NCBI GenBank assembly: GCA_963920705.1
Contig: OY987228.1
Coordinates: 19,104,565 to 19,168,564, forward strand
Length of the DNA stretch: 64,000 bases
Direction of reading: 5' to 3'
Origin: Odiellus spinosus
Lineage: Eukaryota; Arthropoda; Arachnida; Opiliones; Phalangiidae
Part shown: piece after piece, positions 26,001-40,010 of the stretch
Position numbering within the stretch: the stretch's first letter is position 1
Layout of the letters: each line of letters starts with the position of its first letter
Translations under genes and position numbers: made by a program
Notes under the pieces: model-generated
Database searches by the model: none
What the model was told of the DNA's origin: nothing
What the model saw: the letters and a program-made list of their open reading frames with translations, nothing else

Positions 26001-29000
26001 ATATAAAAAATAGACCAAAAAAAAAAAAAAAATCGGATTTTTAAAATATTTAACTTCGTCTTAACTTCTAAACGTACAAGGCTTACCAAAAGAAAATTTG
26101 TACAATATTATATTAGTATGCGCATTAACCAGATAAAGTACATAATATAATTATTATAAAAAGAAAAATAGCGAAACCAGGGGCCATTATAAAATCATTA
26201 TAGGAGCAAAATCCATATTTTTTTTTATAGCAAGACATCATTTAGCTCATCCACCCCCTTTTTTTTTTCACCACACCATCCCGAAATCTTCTCAAAATTC
26301 CTTGTACAATTTTTGGCGCTTGCGATCGTAACGTGGGTTTTACTCGAGTATTGAATTGTATGCGTACTTTGCCTTGCAAAAGAATTTTTTTTTAATTTTA
26401 TTTTGGCACGAATTATAGATTATTGTATTGATTTTTTTTTTTACTGTCAGTTGCACGATTTTAAATACGAAATTTTGAAGCCGAAAATTGGATTAATTTC
26501 CTACAAATATTTTTGGGTAAATTTTCAGCTTCAAATATTCGTATATTTTATTATAATTAATTTAAAAAATACTTTTTATAAATTTGGAGCAGAAGAGATT
26601 TATTGAAGATTATAGGTTTAATAAATGATTTCAAAGTAGTAGTTGTCTTTTTAAAGCCAAAAGCGATTAACTTAACGTTAATTAAACATAAGAGATAAGT
26701 AGTTTTGGTTCCGAAAGCTAAGAATATCTTAAAAGCTTCATTTACTCGAAATTCGACTGAAAATGATTCTAAAGAGGCTCTTCGTTAAAATCTCCCCCTC
26801 ATTAACGAAAGTGCACTTTGCGAGACAACGCTATCAGTTCGCTCTTAACGAGAATTCTTCGAAAATTAAAAAAAAAAAAAAAAAAAAAAAGTAAATCGAG
26901 TTAGATGCCTATGATAAAAATGAGCTTGAGCCATGAAAAACGAAGCTCCTCTATTTCGCTTATGAAGCCCACACACCCACACTTTATCCTGATTTAAACT
27001 CTGGGTTTATTCTATATAAATTCTTTATTACCCTAATACTGGTAGACCTTTTGTCTACAAAATACGAAAGGTTCAAAGTGACTATGAGGTTAGGATTTAA
27101 GGCGAACTTGGGTCTCTTCTGCTCCGAAGGCTTCCTTATATATCGAAAAATATTGACCTACATTTACGTGTCATTTTTTCAGGAGTGGGTTGATGTCAAT
27201 TTGCGCTGGAATCCCAGCGATTATGGCGGAGTCAAAGATCTACGGATTCCGCCCAACAGAATATGGAAACCCGATGTCCTCATGTACAATAGGTAAGTTA
27301 TATCGGCTCTCTGTTTCCTATAAACCTCTTTTCGTTTAGTCTATCCACGAAGCGATTGCGAATTCGAGAAAAGGATTCTTCGTGGATTAAGAATAATTCA
27401 CCGCGGTTGTCTGTTAAAGGGAAACTACTAGATTTATTTTCAGAACCCATATTTTGAATTTAAGAATTTACCCACAGTTTTAGGCAACATTTTCATGTTT
27501 AATTTGATATCTCAAGTTATGATAGGTTTGGGAAGAAATTTGATAATACCAGAGGTATATAATAACCCCCTTCGGGGGAAGTATGAAAGCCCCTATACTA
27601 CCAATGCTAAAAATCACGAACAACAAGAGCCCGCTGCTGACTATCTAGGCCACTAGCTCGCGCTGGACTTCTCAATGTCGCTACTCTAGTAAATGGTCTT
27701 TGTATAAACAAGACGGCTCGATTTGTGTTTAGAACTTCCTGTCTCAGGAGTCAGGCTGTCTGTTAAATAGGAGTCGAAGGTTGACTTCAACTCGCAAGTT
27801 CCGGAAGTGTGCGTAGGGAAATTTTAGTGAGGTTCAAAATGGTGTAACTATTTTTTTGGGAGTAAAGCGGTGTGTCGATCCGCCGCGATTTACGCCGGGC
27901 ACTTGTTGTTCGTCGATTTTGCCTACCTTTCATACTTCCCCCCGAAGGGGGTTATTATATACCTCTGATAATACGTAGTCTTGGATCCACGGAAAAATAT
28001 ATATACGGTACGCCATTTACATAAACAGCCAACACCGGAAATTTTGGAAGTTTCTTACTGATGTAGTTGTTTTCCCTCTATTGTATTGAATATTAGAGAG
28101 ATGAGAGAGAGGCAAATTTTGGGTGTGGGCTACTCAGAGCGATATTAAAGGCTTTGGCGTGTTAATTCCGAAAATAATTTTACTTTTAGTTTCCCTTTAA
28201 ATTCGGGTCAGGGTATCTTGTACAGTCTCGGTTTGTATACGGACGATATACGCGCTGTATCCAATCCTAAGTGCCTCTTGGAGTTTCGAGTTTATATTAA
28301 GCGAACAATCGATCCAATAACGTTTATTCGTCGAAGACTAATAAGGAGTATGATATATATGAGAAGATTGAATCCAATATTATGTCTTTATAGAATTAAA
28401 AGGGGTATTAGTTTTGGAAAAGCTAGATTCAAACCAATGGAGGGAATGTGAAAATCGATATGTGAATATATAACAGTGGTTACTAATTTAGGCTTCTCTT
28501 ATTCAATAACGTTTAGCCAGATTTCTTCCAAAATAAGATATAGAGGCGGCCTCTTTTTTTATTTTTCATTCAGTGATTGTGTTAAAACAAAAATTATTAC
28601 CTTGAATATCTGTTTTGGTGGGAAGTCTACCATTAATTAAATACTGTCTCCCGTTCGTTTTTCGCTCGTGGTACGTGGTGTATAATCTCTGGCTAAAATA
28701 TATTTGAGTGTATTTGTTTAACTTCTAGGCAGCAATAATTAACTTATGGTAGTAGAAACTAGAATCACTTGATTGTCCTCTTGACCTTTCCTCGAAGTTG
28801 TTTAATTCCGTAGTGTATGTCGAATATATATAGTAAAACTTGAGTAGGAACTCTCTCGTATAGTTTAGGAGTTGGAATGCTTAGTAATATCGGATGTCTC
28901 TCTCTCTCTCTTTATACAGTGCCGACGAAAGATTCGATGGCACCTATCCCACGAATGTCGTAGTGAGAAGCAACGGAAGTTGTTCTTATATCCCACCGGG

Positions 29001-32000
29001 GATTTTCAAGAGTACCTGCAAAATAGATATCACCTGGTTTCCGTTCGACGACCAGATGTGCGAGATGAAGTTTGGCTCGTGGACATATGACGGCCTACAA
29101 CTCGACCTCCGCCTTGCCGGCGAAGAGGGGGGAGATTTGAGCACTTACGTCCACAATGGCGAATGGCATCTCATGGGCAAGTATATATAAATGGACCCTT
29201 CCTTATCTCTCTCGTACATACTACGCGTATTTAGAAAGCCTCGAGAAACATACGCGCTAGCTTATGTACGTACAAGTCACGTTCACACTATAGAGCGGAC
29301 TTTTTACAATGGCGGACGACATTAAGATTTCCAATTTCTTCACGATCCATACTTAATAGCGCTAGTCTTAGCTCGATTAAAAACCTTAAAATATATTTAT
29401 ACCTCTACTTGGCTATCCTAAAACCAAAACTTTTTGTAGACAAAGGGAATCTATTGGAGCGTTTTCAATCAAGATGTTTTTACCAGAAAAAGTAGCTTTT
29501 TCGTCGTAACTAAGATAAATTTCTATTGTTACGACAAAAAAGTTAATTTTTTTCTCCAATAAAATCTTGATTGGGTTACGCAGCCTTTTCAAAACCGTTT
29601 TTAACCGATTTGAAAAAACTCAAATTTCAAATTATAAATTGTGGTCAACGGTAAAATCTTTTGTAAACCGAAAAAAGGGAATTTTTAGCTTCAAATGTTG
29701 ATTTTTAACATTCAAAATGGTTTTAAACTGGCTTCAAATTTGTAGTGGGAACGTAGCTTTAGTGTTTAGTACGCGAGATTAAATAATTAAATTGAGTTGG
29801 TATTTGTATACCGTCTCAAGTTTACTGTAAGCTTTGGAATATGTTGGGAGGACAAACAATGGAACAAAATCAATATCAACACTATGTAGGTTATAAGAGC
29901 CAACCAGAAGATAATGTTGGATATAGGTTCCATATAAGGGACATACGGTAAAATATTTAATGTATTTTGAAATAAGACACTCCTGCAGGTGTAAATGATG
30001 TTTTCATAAATGTTTGGCAATGCATTGATGACTTTTTTTTAACATTATTATATAGTAATTAGGTTGTCTAATGAATTGGCCACATAGCCGTTGGACGTTG
30101 GTAGCTCTCGACGTAGGTCGGGAAAAAATTGAACTTTGAAACTAGGGATATTGCTAGCAGAGAGATATATTGTCCCTACAACGTTATCATCTACTGATTA
30201 GGATGATAACCTTCATTGAGAGAGCAATCTTATTCCATTTTATATTTTGAAATTATTTTTGGAAACACAGAGCAATAATATCGGCACGTTAAGTCTCCAA
30301 AAAAAATAATAAGCTTTAACTTTTATTAACAATCGCTTTTGTTTTTTATTTTCGATTTCTCTAACAGAGGTTCCTGGACATCGAAATGTCCATCTTTACT
30401 CTTGTTGTCCGGAGCCTTACGTAGACATAACTTTTACCATCCACATAAGGCGTCGGACCCTGTACTACGGCTTCAACCTCATTATCCCTTGCGTTCTTAT
30501 TTCGTCTATGACTTTGCTCGGCTTCACACTACCGCCTGACTCTGGCGAAAAACTCACCTTAGGTAAGACCGTTTTGAATCCATTCTCCCCCGTCTTTTCT
30601 CAGCCCCCTTGATCCTTTTTTCCCGGGGTTTTTCATTCCGCTTCTTCTATTTCGGAATTTTAATTTTCCCCGAGCAAAGGAGTTTTCTCTTTCCGCGTAT
30701 AGACTTTGGTCTTCCGTTAAGCCTAATTCGGGCCTTTTTTGGTAATTCTTTCATTCGGTCCTCGAGTCCCTTCGCCCGTTATTATTCAAACTCGCGGCTC
30801 CGGCATCCGCGTGAGCGTGAGATCGAATATTTTCTTTGTTTAAGAAAAAGTCCCTGAAAAATTGAGTTAACAGTTCATTGATCAAACTCTTTTATCTAAA
30901 CGAAACCTCCCTTCAAAAAGAAAAAAGAGAGAGAGAGAAGGGAAATTCGTGGGAAAAAACAGCTTTCATAAGCAGAAAATTAAAAGCGCCGAAGTGGATT
31001 AGCTTCCAACATTTTTTTTTTCAAGCCCGAATTTCTGGCTTCGAATACGTTTTTGGCGCCTTAGGAAACTAATATATTATTATTAACTATTTCCATTGAA
31101 ACCCTTGAGCTAGTTTGGATTAGCTTTCAACCACTATAATGAAAGCGTTCTCCAGCTTGTCGTCGAAAATAGTTTAGTCAATTCTATCACTTACACGTTG
31201 AAAATATTACAACGGTTTTTTCTCACGCTCTTCTAGCTGTCATCAACTATAGTTCTAGTGTATATCTTTTAATGAGAGTCCCTTGTTCCGTCCTTTCGGA
31301 CGTGAATTTCGCTTCGTTCAAGCTTAATTCTATCTCCAAAGACAACAATTTAGAGTCCTTTGAAGTGTGTCTATGGTTAAATCGCTTGTTTTTCCTATAA
31401 GGGCAGTTCTGTAGTTTTTTTTTCTCGGTATTTTAGTTTTTTTTTTTGCAGCGCTTCCTCTCTTTCGCCACTTTTGCGCGCGAAAATTTTTCCCTAGTAA
31501 AGGCCATTGGTAATTTTAATGAGTTATCGATCGTAGAAAACTGACAGGACGTAAGGGGGAGAGGATGTTAGAGGATGGGAGGGGTCGATTTGATGCTAAT
31601 TAAAATATTCAAATCAGATTCCGAGACGGATGAAGGCGGAAATTTTTCCGGGGTATTCCCTCGAAAATTGAATCAACGCCCCGATTGTTATTTTTCATTT
31701 CCATCTTTCATAAAAAAAAAAAAAAAAACTTTTTTTTTATTTTATTTTTAAAACCGAAACCAAACCACTTCATTATGTACGCCACGACAGGATGATTATG
31801 ATAAAAATGTTATTAAATTTTTCTCGTAATCTGTCTTGTTAAAAATGACGGAGTTTATATTAAGTGGGGAGTTTGTGGCACGTTTCATTCTTTTTAATCA
31901 GAGCGAGGCTTGCTATAGAGCGAGTGGAGAAGTGAGATACGTGATAGGCTCTTCTACTATTTATCAAAATTTTAAAGGAAAAGGTCAAGACAAAAATAAT

Positions 32001-35000
32001 TTGACCTTATACGGAATTATAAGTTTAAATATTGGTGCGAAGATAACGAGTGATTTCTTATCAATTTCTTATTGTTCCTTACATAATTAATATCAACATC
32101 TATTATTGAAGAGCTAGGCTTAGTGCAGTTTGAATTTATAAAGTATAATTTATATAGAACGGCAGCCAAGCCCAGTATATTCTTTTTAGAGTTAATCAGA
32201 CTCGAAATCGCGACGGCCGGGCGAGACACGCTCCTTCATTTCGCGATAGAGAGGGGAGAATTGTTTTGCCTCGATGCATTTTCACCCCCGTAAACGACTA
32301 GAAAGTTCAGTGTAATATTAGCACCAATATTAGTTCCAATCTCAACCGCTAGAGAGGGCAATTCCATATCTCGACCGTTTAGAACTCTCTCTTCGGGGAA
32401 AGCTCTGACGACAAAATTTTCAGAACCACATATCAAGCGTAATATGCCTTGTTGTAAACTTGAAGCGTGATTTACCCGCGCTTTTTTGGTCAAATTTGAT
32501 TTTATGTCCTTTTACGGTACAATTTCTTAACTATATATTGGTCTATCGGATGGTAAGTTCCGTAAATATAGGAGCTATCAAACTGACGAACCGAGGTGGT
32601 TGGTTAAAAATTCCAAATACACCCAAAAAAAGGGGTTATAAATTGTTCTTTTAAATGTTGACTCGATATGATGTGGATCTTTTCTCAGGTGTGACTATCT
32701 TGCTTTCGTTGACTGTCTTTATGCTCCAACTGGCTGAGGCCATGCCTCCCACGTCCGACGCCGTCTCCATCATAGGTGGGACATACTCGGACACAAACAA
32801 AAAAAAAAAAACATAGTAGACCCTCTACAAATCATAGCAACCCGAAAATATTTTAACACTCTTTGCACAGATATCTCTCTCGATATATATATTTAGAAGT
32901 AACCTCACGAGACACATTCCCGCCCTTTTCCCCCCTTTATCTTTATCTCGAACGTTTTTCGTTTTTTGGTTTTTTGGAAACTCGTTGTGCTTATTTTTTC
33001 ATTTTTCCAAAATGGAGTGTAAAATGTACCGTTTATAATTCGAGATCGAAGCTCGAAAGGCTTAAATTTGATAACCCTCCCAATATTCTTACTTTTTTTT
33101 AATTTTAATTATTATGATTATTATATTACGAATATCTAGCGAGCACCGACACGAAATGGGTATATACTTTTCATGCATGTTGTGGTCTATGATTCTCGAA
33201 TACCTTTCGAAATAAATTCCCTAACAATTAACCCTCCGATCGGTCGCAAAAAAGGTTTTTCGCGTTTATTATTGGCCATGCGAGCTGTTAATTTCGAGCG
33301 AATCGCGGCTGCTGGTCACGTATTACTGACGACAAAATTGAATCGCTAGCTTAAAGCAACCCGCTGGTTGTTATTTCCAGGTGTCACCATTCTCCTGTCT
33401 CTGTCTGTCTTTCAACTGATGGTTACGGATACGTTGCCTCCTACCTCAGATACATTCTCGATTATAGGTGCGAATCGTTATAGAAAAAGATATCCAAAAA
33501 AAAAAAAAAAAAAAAATAATATTTAACTCCGAAAATTTTACGAAAGATATATTTATTTATTTAAAGGGAGAATGCAACCTAATTACAAGTGAATTTTTAT
33601 CGATTCCTTATCGTTTAAATAGGCCTAATCCATCGATAAAAAGTTTACAAAACAAATATTAAACTAGAAATAAATTTAAAACTTACCCTGAAAATAGGCT
33701 TAACGGGATTCATGGAGATCCTGAATCGCGTCCGTGTAAGGTTTGGCGACCAATGAGCGAAGGCCCGTCGTTCACGCGAGATCTCCACGAGACTTACGTC
33801 GCGCGCGATTGGTCGCTAGACCTTACACGCGAGGAAATCAGGAGCTCCATGAATCCCACTAAGCCTATTTTCAGGGTAAGTTTTAAATTTATTTCTAGTT
33901 TAATATTTGTTTGTAAATATTTTCAGTAGTGGATTATGCCTATTTAAACAATAAGGAATCGATCAAAAATCACTTGTTGTTAGGTTGCATTCTCCCTTTA
34001 ATGAGGTCAATCATACACGCTCAATATATTTGGAGGAAATCACTTTTTTTGAGTGGTATAGTGGATCTGAAATAAGTCTGGATCAGAACTAATCAAAATA
34101 ATTACAAATACATGTCAGGATACAATAATTTCTTGTTAGATTTTAAACAATTTAAGTATTGATGAGAATATGTTGGTTACAAAATTAAAATCACATTTGC
34201 TAAATGCGAAGTTAAATTGAACCTAGAAGAAATACAGGCCTTTAATATTAAAAATACGTCATCATTTGAAGTTTCAATGTATCAGATATTCGCAGATTTT
34301 TTCGATGAGATATTGAGCGTGTAGGTGTCCACCTATCAACCACTTCATTCAGGAATATTTTTAAAACCACTTCTTAATTTTTTTTCTTCTTAATTAATAT
34401 GATTTAACCTTTTTAAAATATCCAATTGACAAATTTTTATCATTTTTTGCGGCTTTTATGCAGATTAATTTTTTATTATTCAATATAATCTAATTTTTAC
34501 GATTTATTAATTTTGCCCTCGCGGTGACAACGGCAACTATACTTTATATACAAATTAATTTAACAAAATAATAATATCAAAATTTTCTTTTCGCGGCAGC
34601 ATGTCGTTTTATTTTCGTTTAGCTATTTTTTTCTTTCTTTTTCGAAACGGACATCGCGGTTCTATTACTCGACAAAATACTAAAATTAAGCCAGTTTCGC
34701 GATTACATAAAACCGTTAATTGTTATCAGGTCAGTGCATGTTAAAATATTATGTATATTATTAAGGTTGTGTTGTATAAAATATTTGTGGTAGCCTAGAC
34801 TAATTCTTTACCGATCGGCATAGAACTTCAAATTAAAGATATTTTCTAGGGTAACCCGCATGTTAAAGGGCAGAATCGTGGTAAAATTAGAGATTTGTGG
34901 ATAGTTAGTTTCTGATTAGTACCAATTGTTTTATCAAAATAATTTGATTTTTGAAAGTTAATTAACCACAACTTATTAGATTTTAAGGAAGTTTTAAACT

Positions 35001-38000
35001 TCGTGAAGTAGGTAATTAGCTTATCTAGTTTAATATTTAAAAGAGAAACTTTACGCGACTGTTTTGTTGTCTGATTTTGACGTAATCAGTTCCGATCTGA
35101 AGCTATAATTATCTAATTATTCGTGGTATATATGTCCCACGAGCCCTGCCCTTTAAACAATCGTCATTTGACAAATTACTCCCCTTGCGAAACTCCGTCT
35201 AACTTCGTAAGCATGTACGGTTGTCTTCATCACGCCAATTGATTAAGTTACATCCGTTTTAGTGACCCAGTTGTTATTACTCTCTCTAGAACTGTGTGCG
35301 TTCGCGGTTAATTGCACGAACCGTGTATCCGTTTAAACTATTAAAAAAAAAAAGATATATATCGTTTATAGCATGATGTGTTGTTGAGATTATAATTAAA
35401 CTGGAACCAGATATCTACACGTGTTTCCCATCACCTCGTTTTCAACCCCGTTTATATACCGGCCCCGCAATCTTCGATTTAAAATTAGGGCCTCGGGTGA
35501 ATCTTGCAACCGCAGTCACGCGAGGCCCTCTCAGCCTTTCGTTATCGTTGGGGGCAGCTTGATATGACGTTCATTATTACACTGGTGTGTTATTTTTTTC
35601 GTTATATTGGTTGTCACCGAAAAGCATGACCGTTACTTTTTTTTATTGATTCTTTTCTTTTCCCAAAATTTATTTTTTAAGTTATTCGCACGCGAGCACC
35701 TTTTTATATTCGTTATAATTTCGCTCTTATTGGTTAATATATATATATTTTTTCCATGTTTTGCGTTTAATAGCTAGTTCTCCCGTCATTATTTAGTAGG
35801 CATACAATGACCTAACAAGCTCTAACGATTTCCAGTAGTCGACGATCGAAAACGAAACCTCTTATAGATTTTGGCGTCGTCTTCGCGTTTTAAAAGTACA
35901 GGATTCAACACTGTGAAGGACTAAGAGATGATGACGTCAACTCGCGTCACTGAAGAACGTCACTACCTGTGAAAATTCGCTAGATGTTTCCTCGCCTTTA
36001 AACAGGAAATGCGGATTTTTACAAATTTAAACTAATTATAGAAACATTTAGATTTATTCAAATTACGCGACATTGTAAAATCCATTGTTTTTATCATTAT
36101 CGTATCGAATTTTCACAGGAATTAGGATGCCTAAAATGATTATTAGTCCAGTTTAATAATTACTAATCTATTCCATTTTACCAAGTTGCTATTTAACTGC
36201 ACCCACGGAGCAATAAGACACACTTTTACATTAATATAATATGCCTCTGAATTTCCAGACATTTACCAGATCATCCGTCTCCATTTTTATGGCTTTATGT
36301 GTGTAGGTATATTGTGTAGATCGTAGATTTAGCGCGTCCTGTAATTATATATAAATATTAGTGTTTGCTCAGCGTAATCCGCGAGCAAAGCCACGTGAAT
36401 TGTTAACTGGAAAATAATAGTCCCATAACTTTAGTCTTAGCAACCGTAATTTGAAATTTCACTCGGTAAACATCGCGAGAGCTTGTTTGGTTAAGCTAGG
36501 CTTACGAGAAATCAGGCCCATATTAATTTCTGCGTACCACTAGTGTTTTTTCGTTGTAGACAAAAATCCAAGACTTAAGCGACGAGCCCCAGATCCCTGA
36601 AAAACCATCCTTTTTTGATTAATTCGGGTGTAAAATTAAACCAGGGTCTAGGGGGAGATAAAAAAAACTTGTCTACATATTACCTCCTTGGGAAAATCTT
36701 TTTGTTCCTTAACAAAGGCAGCCTTTTTGTTCTAACGGCGCGAGAAAATAGAAGGTGAAGCTTTATTCAAAGACGCGGTTTAGTAGTTTGTGGGGATTAT
36801 CGACGATAGCGTCGTCTCATCCTGGTTGGATTATCTTTCGCCGAAAATGTTGGGGTAGGCTTAATAGTCGGCTTTAGTTCTTCCGCTTGCTACCGTTCGC
36901 TTCGATAAGCTTTATACCTATAAAGAAAACTTACCTTATATATCTTCGAAACTTTATTTCTTATAACATTTAGGGATAATAAAGGGGAAAAAAAGCGCGT
37001 TATTCTTTCGTTTTAAAGTGACCATAAATCCCTTTTTTCTAGCAACGTGCTAAATTCTTTAAAGAGAGCATTAAGTACTAAGAAAAAGTTGCTTTTAGTT
37101 TGATATAACCATAAGTAACATAATAGACATAAGTATGCCATTAAGGATCTCTTCCATACAAAATATTTACTAAGAGCTTGTTCTACACGAACCATAAAAT
37201 AATTGGACTAACATGTTCTGGTGTAGTCTCATATGTAGTCTTTGGCGTATGGATATCGCGACATCCGTTTCCCAGGAGTAAGGCTGATGATGTAAATTTC
37301 GTCATTGAAAAAAAACGACGTAATTTACGTCATCACCGTGAAACAAGGTGTTAGTAAATAAATTACTTAATTGGCATACTTACGTCTATTATGTTACTTA
37401 TGATATAACTCATGCCGAAATCCATTGGATAGAAATCATATTCGACTGACATAAAAACAAACTTTCCATAGAACCGAAAATAGATTTCCCCATTCGACCC
37501 AATCTCTTTCAAACGAAGTTAAATTTGATAGCATCAAGAAATCATAATTTCAATTTTCCTCGAAACGTAACCTGTTCAGTTTATTAGAACTAATTTTAGG
37601 GACAGTCTAGTTGAAGAGAGGGCTTGTTCCATAGATTATCTGACCTATAACCTAAAATATTACAAGAACGATGGGCTAGTCCGAAGGATTAACTAAGTTC
37701 ACCCAACCCAACCTTATCTAAAAAGTTACAAGAGATACGGGCTATAGTCTGAAAAATTAATTAACCCAGAAGCACTTACCGTTTGTTAATTACTTTTCAT
37801 TACCAATCCAATTTTGACATATTTTAAACGCGTCAATCCAGAGTCATAAAAAATATTTCAATATGGCGTTTAAAACTAAAAATATAGTCCATAGGCATTC
37901 GAAAAAAATGGTAACAGCCGCACTTTTTAACAAATCCTTTAAAAATAACTTGTTTTAATGGACTATAGTATCCCTTTAAGCCAATAAAAGACAACAGCGC

Positions 38001-39975
38001 TATAGGAGACAAAAATACTCGAAGCAGGCGTTTCATTATCCCTTTAAAGAAATAATAATTTAGGAATCTGTCTTAATAACTTATTTTCCGAGGTTGAAAA
38101 CGCGTTATTAAATTAAAATTAAGCTACGTGTTAGTGTTTTTGTCGTTTACGAGTGTACGACCATTAAAATCCCGTCCCTAAAACTTTTTCGGGTTAATGT
38201 CACTCGTCTCGAGAAATAAAAAAGAAATAAAAAGGTATTACCATTTCTTTTTCGTGACAGTTTCTTTATATTTCTTCTGGAAAATGATTTTTTTCTCTTT
38301 AAAATTACGTTTTAGTTCTTTTTCGCCCAGTCTTAAACGATGACAGCGTAATCCGACTCTTTAATGACGCACATTTTTCCTTTAGCAAAATCTTTTTTTT
38401 TTAGTTTCTCAGTTTCCGAATCGACTCTTTTTCTTAAAAGAAATATACAAGAATATTCTCGAGCTCTTAAAGCTTTTAGATATTTTTCCAACTTTATAGA
38501 GATTATATCGATAGAGTATCATCATTTTAAAGGGATACAGTAACGCGTTATTTAGAGTTTTTTTGTTCAAAAATTTACCATTTATAAAGTCTTAACTTGG
38601 CAAAAATATCTGGCATTTTTCGTCATGTTTTTCTTTTAATTACCTTTAGGAGGCTACTATGTATATGTTTATTGCAACGTGCAAACAAAATGTGCAATTT
38701 TTACGATTTACATCCATATCTGATATTCCAATTTCGGATTAATTAAAAATTAAGAATCGGATAATTGTATCCTCCAAATTGGGGTACTGATTATCGCCCA
38801 AGGAAAGGCTCTAATCTGAGCGCCCCTTTTAGTTCAAAACAATAATTTTTTGTTATATAACAATGAAAAGGTTAAAATTTTGGTGCCTTTTGGCTTAGGC
38901 CCTTTTGCCCCCAAGGAAATCCATTTATCCGACCCTGATGGTTCTTATTTATTTAATAGTGTCTCGATTATTTTATAAACCCAAAGGTAACGTGGCGTTT
39001 TTTGATTAGTCGGAGGTTCTACTTTTAATTGAAAGACAAAATCAGAAGGTTTTCAATTTTTTTGTACAATTCAGAGACACTTCCTGAATGTTTTACTATT
39101 CGCATCAATAAAACAATCATTTGATTTCCATTTCCACCCTCCCTTTTAAGAAAGTTTACCGTAGAATGTTGGAAACGTTGCAGCTATCTTTACTATATAT
39201 AGTTTAATTGCTATTCGTAGTTGACAGCCCTTCATTTTACCCGTACCAGAAGCCAATGAAACCCTCCTTTGAAGTCTATTACTCCCGGGTCTTGTCTACC
39301 CCTCTCTGTATGGGTTAGTTTCAAAAAGCGCGATTCGTACGCCTCCTAACGGTAGATATTTTCGGAGCGGGAGTTCGTCGATCGAAAATCTCTAGCAGCC
39401 TTGGAGTTCGTCAAAAAAACGTCGTCGTTTGCGGAGAGAGAGAGAATTCCCAATTTTCCGTAGACAGGGGGTATGAAGTAGGACCCCTCCGATCTCGTAA
39501 AATTGTGAATTTTACCCATACAGAGAGGAGCGCTATATCGAACATTAGAGTAGTAGACTTCAAAGGAGGGTTTCATCGGCTTCTGCCCGTACTTCAAGTA
39601 TATTAAATAACCGAGATTTAGAACACGGATAGTACCATTAAAAAACGTTTAAATTATATGGGATAGACGCTTTTTACCAAAATCGAGCTTAAATGTACAC
39701 TAAATACGGAGGCTAAGGTTAGTAAAAAAATATATATATGGCCCTTAATACCGGATAATTATCATTTAGTCTCTTAATGGGTAAAAAAGTTTTAACTTTC
39801 TCAGCTTGATGATTACTTTCACACTCTTTTCCTTCCCTCCTCCAAATCTTTTGTACGTTGACTACTTTATAAATTTTTTAAGTACCTATGTGTTGGCCTA
39901 ATGAGTCTTGAGGCTTTTTATTCATTACTTTTTTTTACTTGACAACCCTTGTCGCTTAAGTCTTGGTTTTTTAAG

Positions 39976-40010
<35 letters not shown>

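Larger units (their letters stand above)
24428..27182 (+). other. nAChRalpha6: nAChR intron 3
   Basis: Contains a TTAA-type hairpin MITE (24702-25092) and a family A MITE (25332-25654), then AT-rich sequence with several A runs (about 26870-26890). No coding exon recognised. Confidence 0.88.
27293..28919 (+). other. nAChRalpha6: nAChR intron 4
   Basis: About half of this intron is a TTAA-type element (27414-28200) that is itself interrupted by an element with CAGAGG ends (27550-27967). The acceptor is preceded by a (TC)n tract. Confidence 0.9.

Noticed and set aside
35000..36000. Search for a third TM2 exon and for tRNA genes
   Set aside because: No sequence resembling VTILLS with splice sites and no cloverleaf with A and B boxes could be supported by eye.
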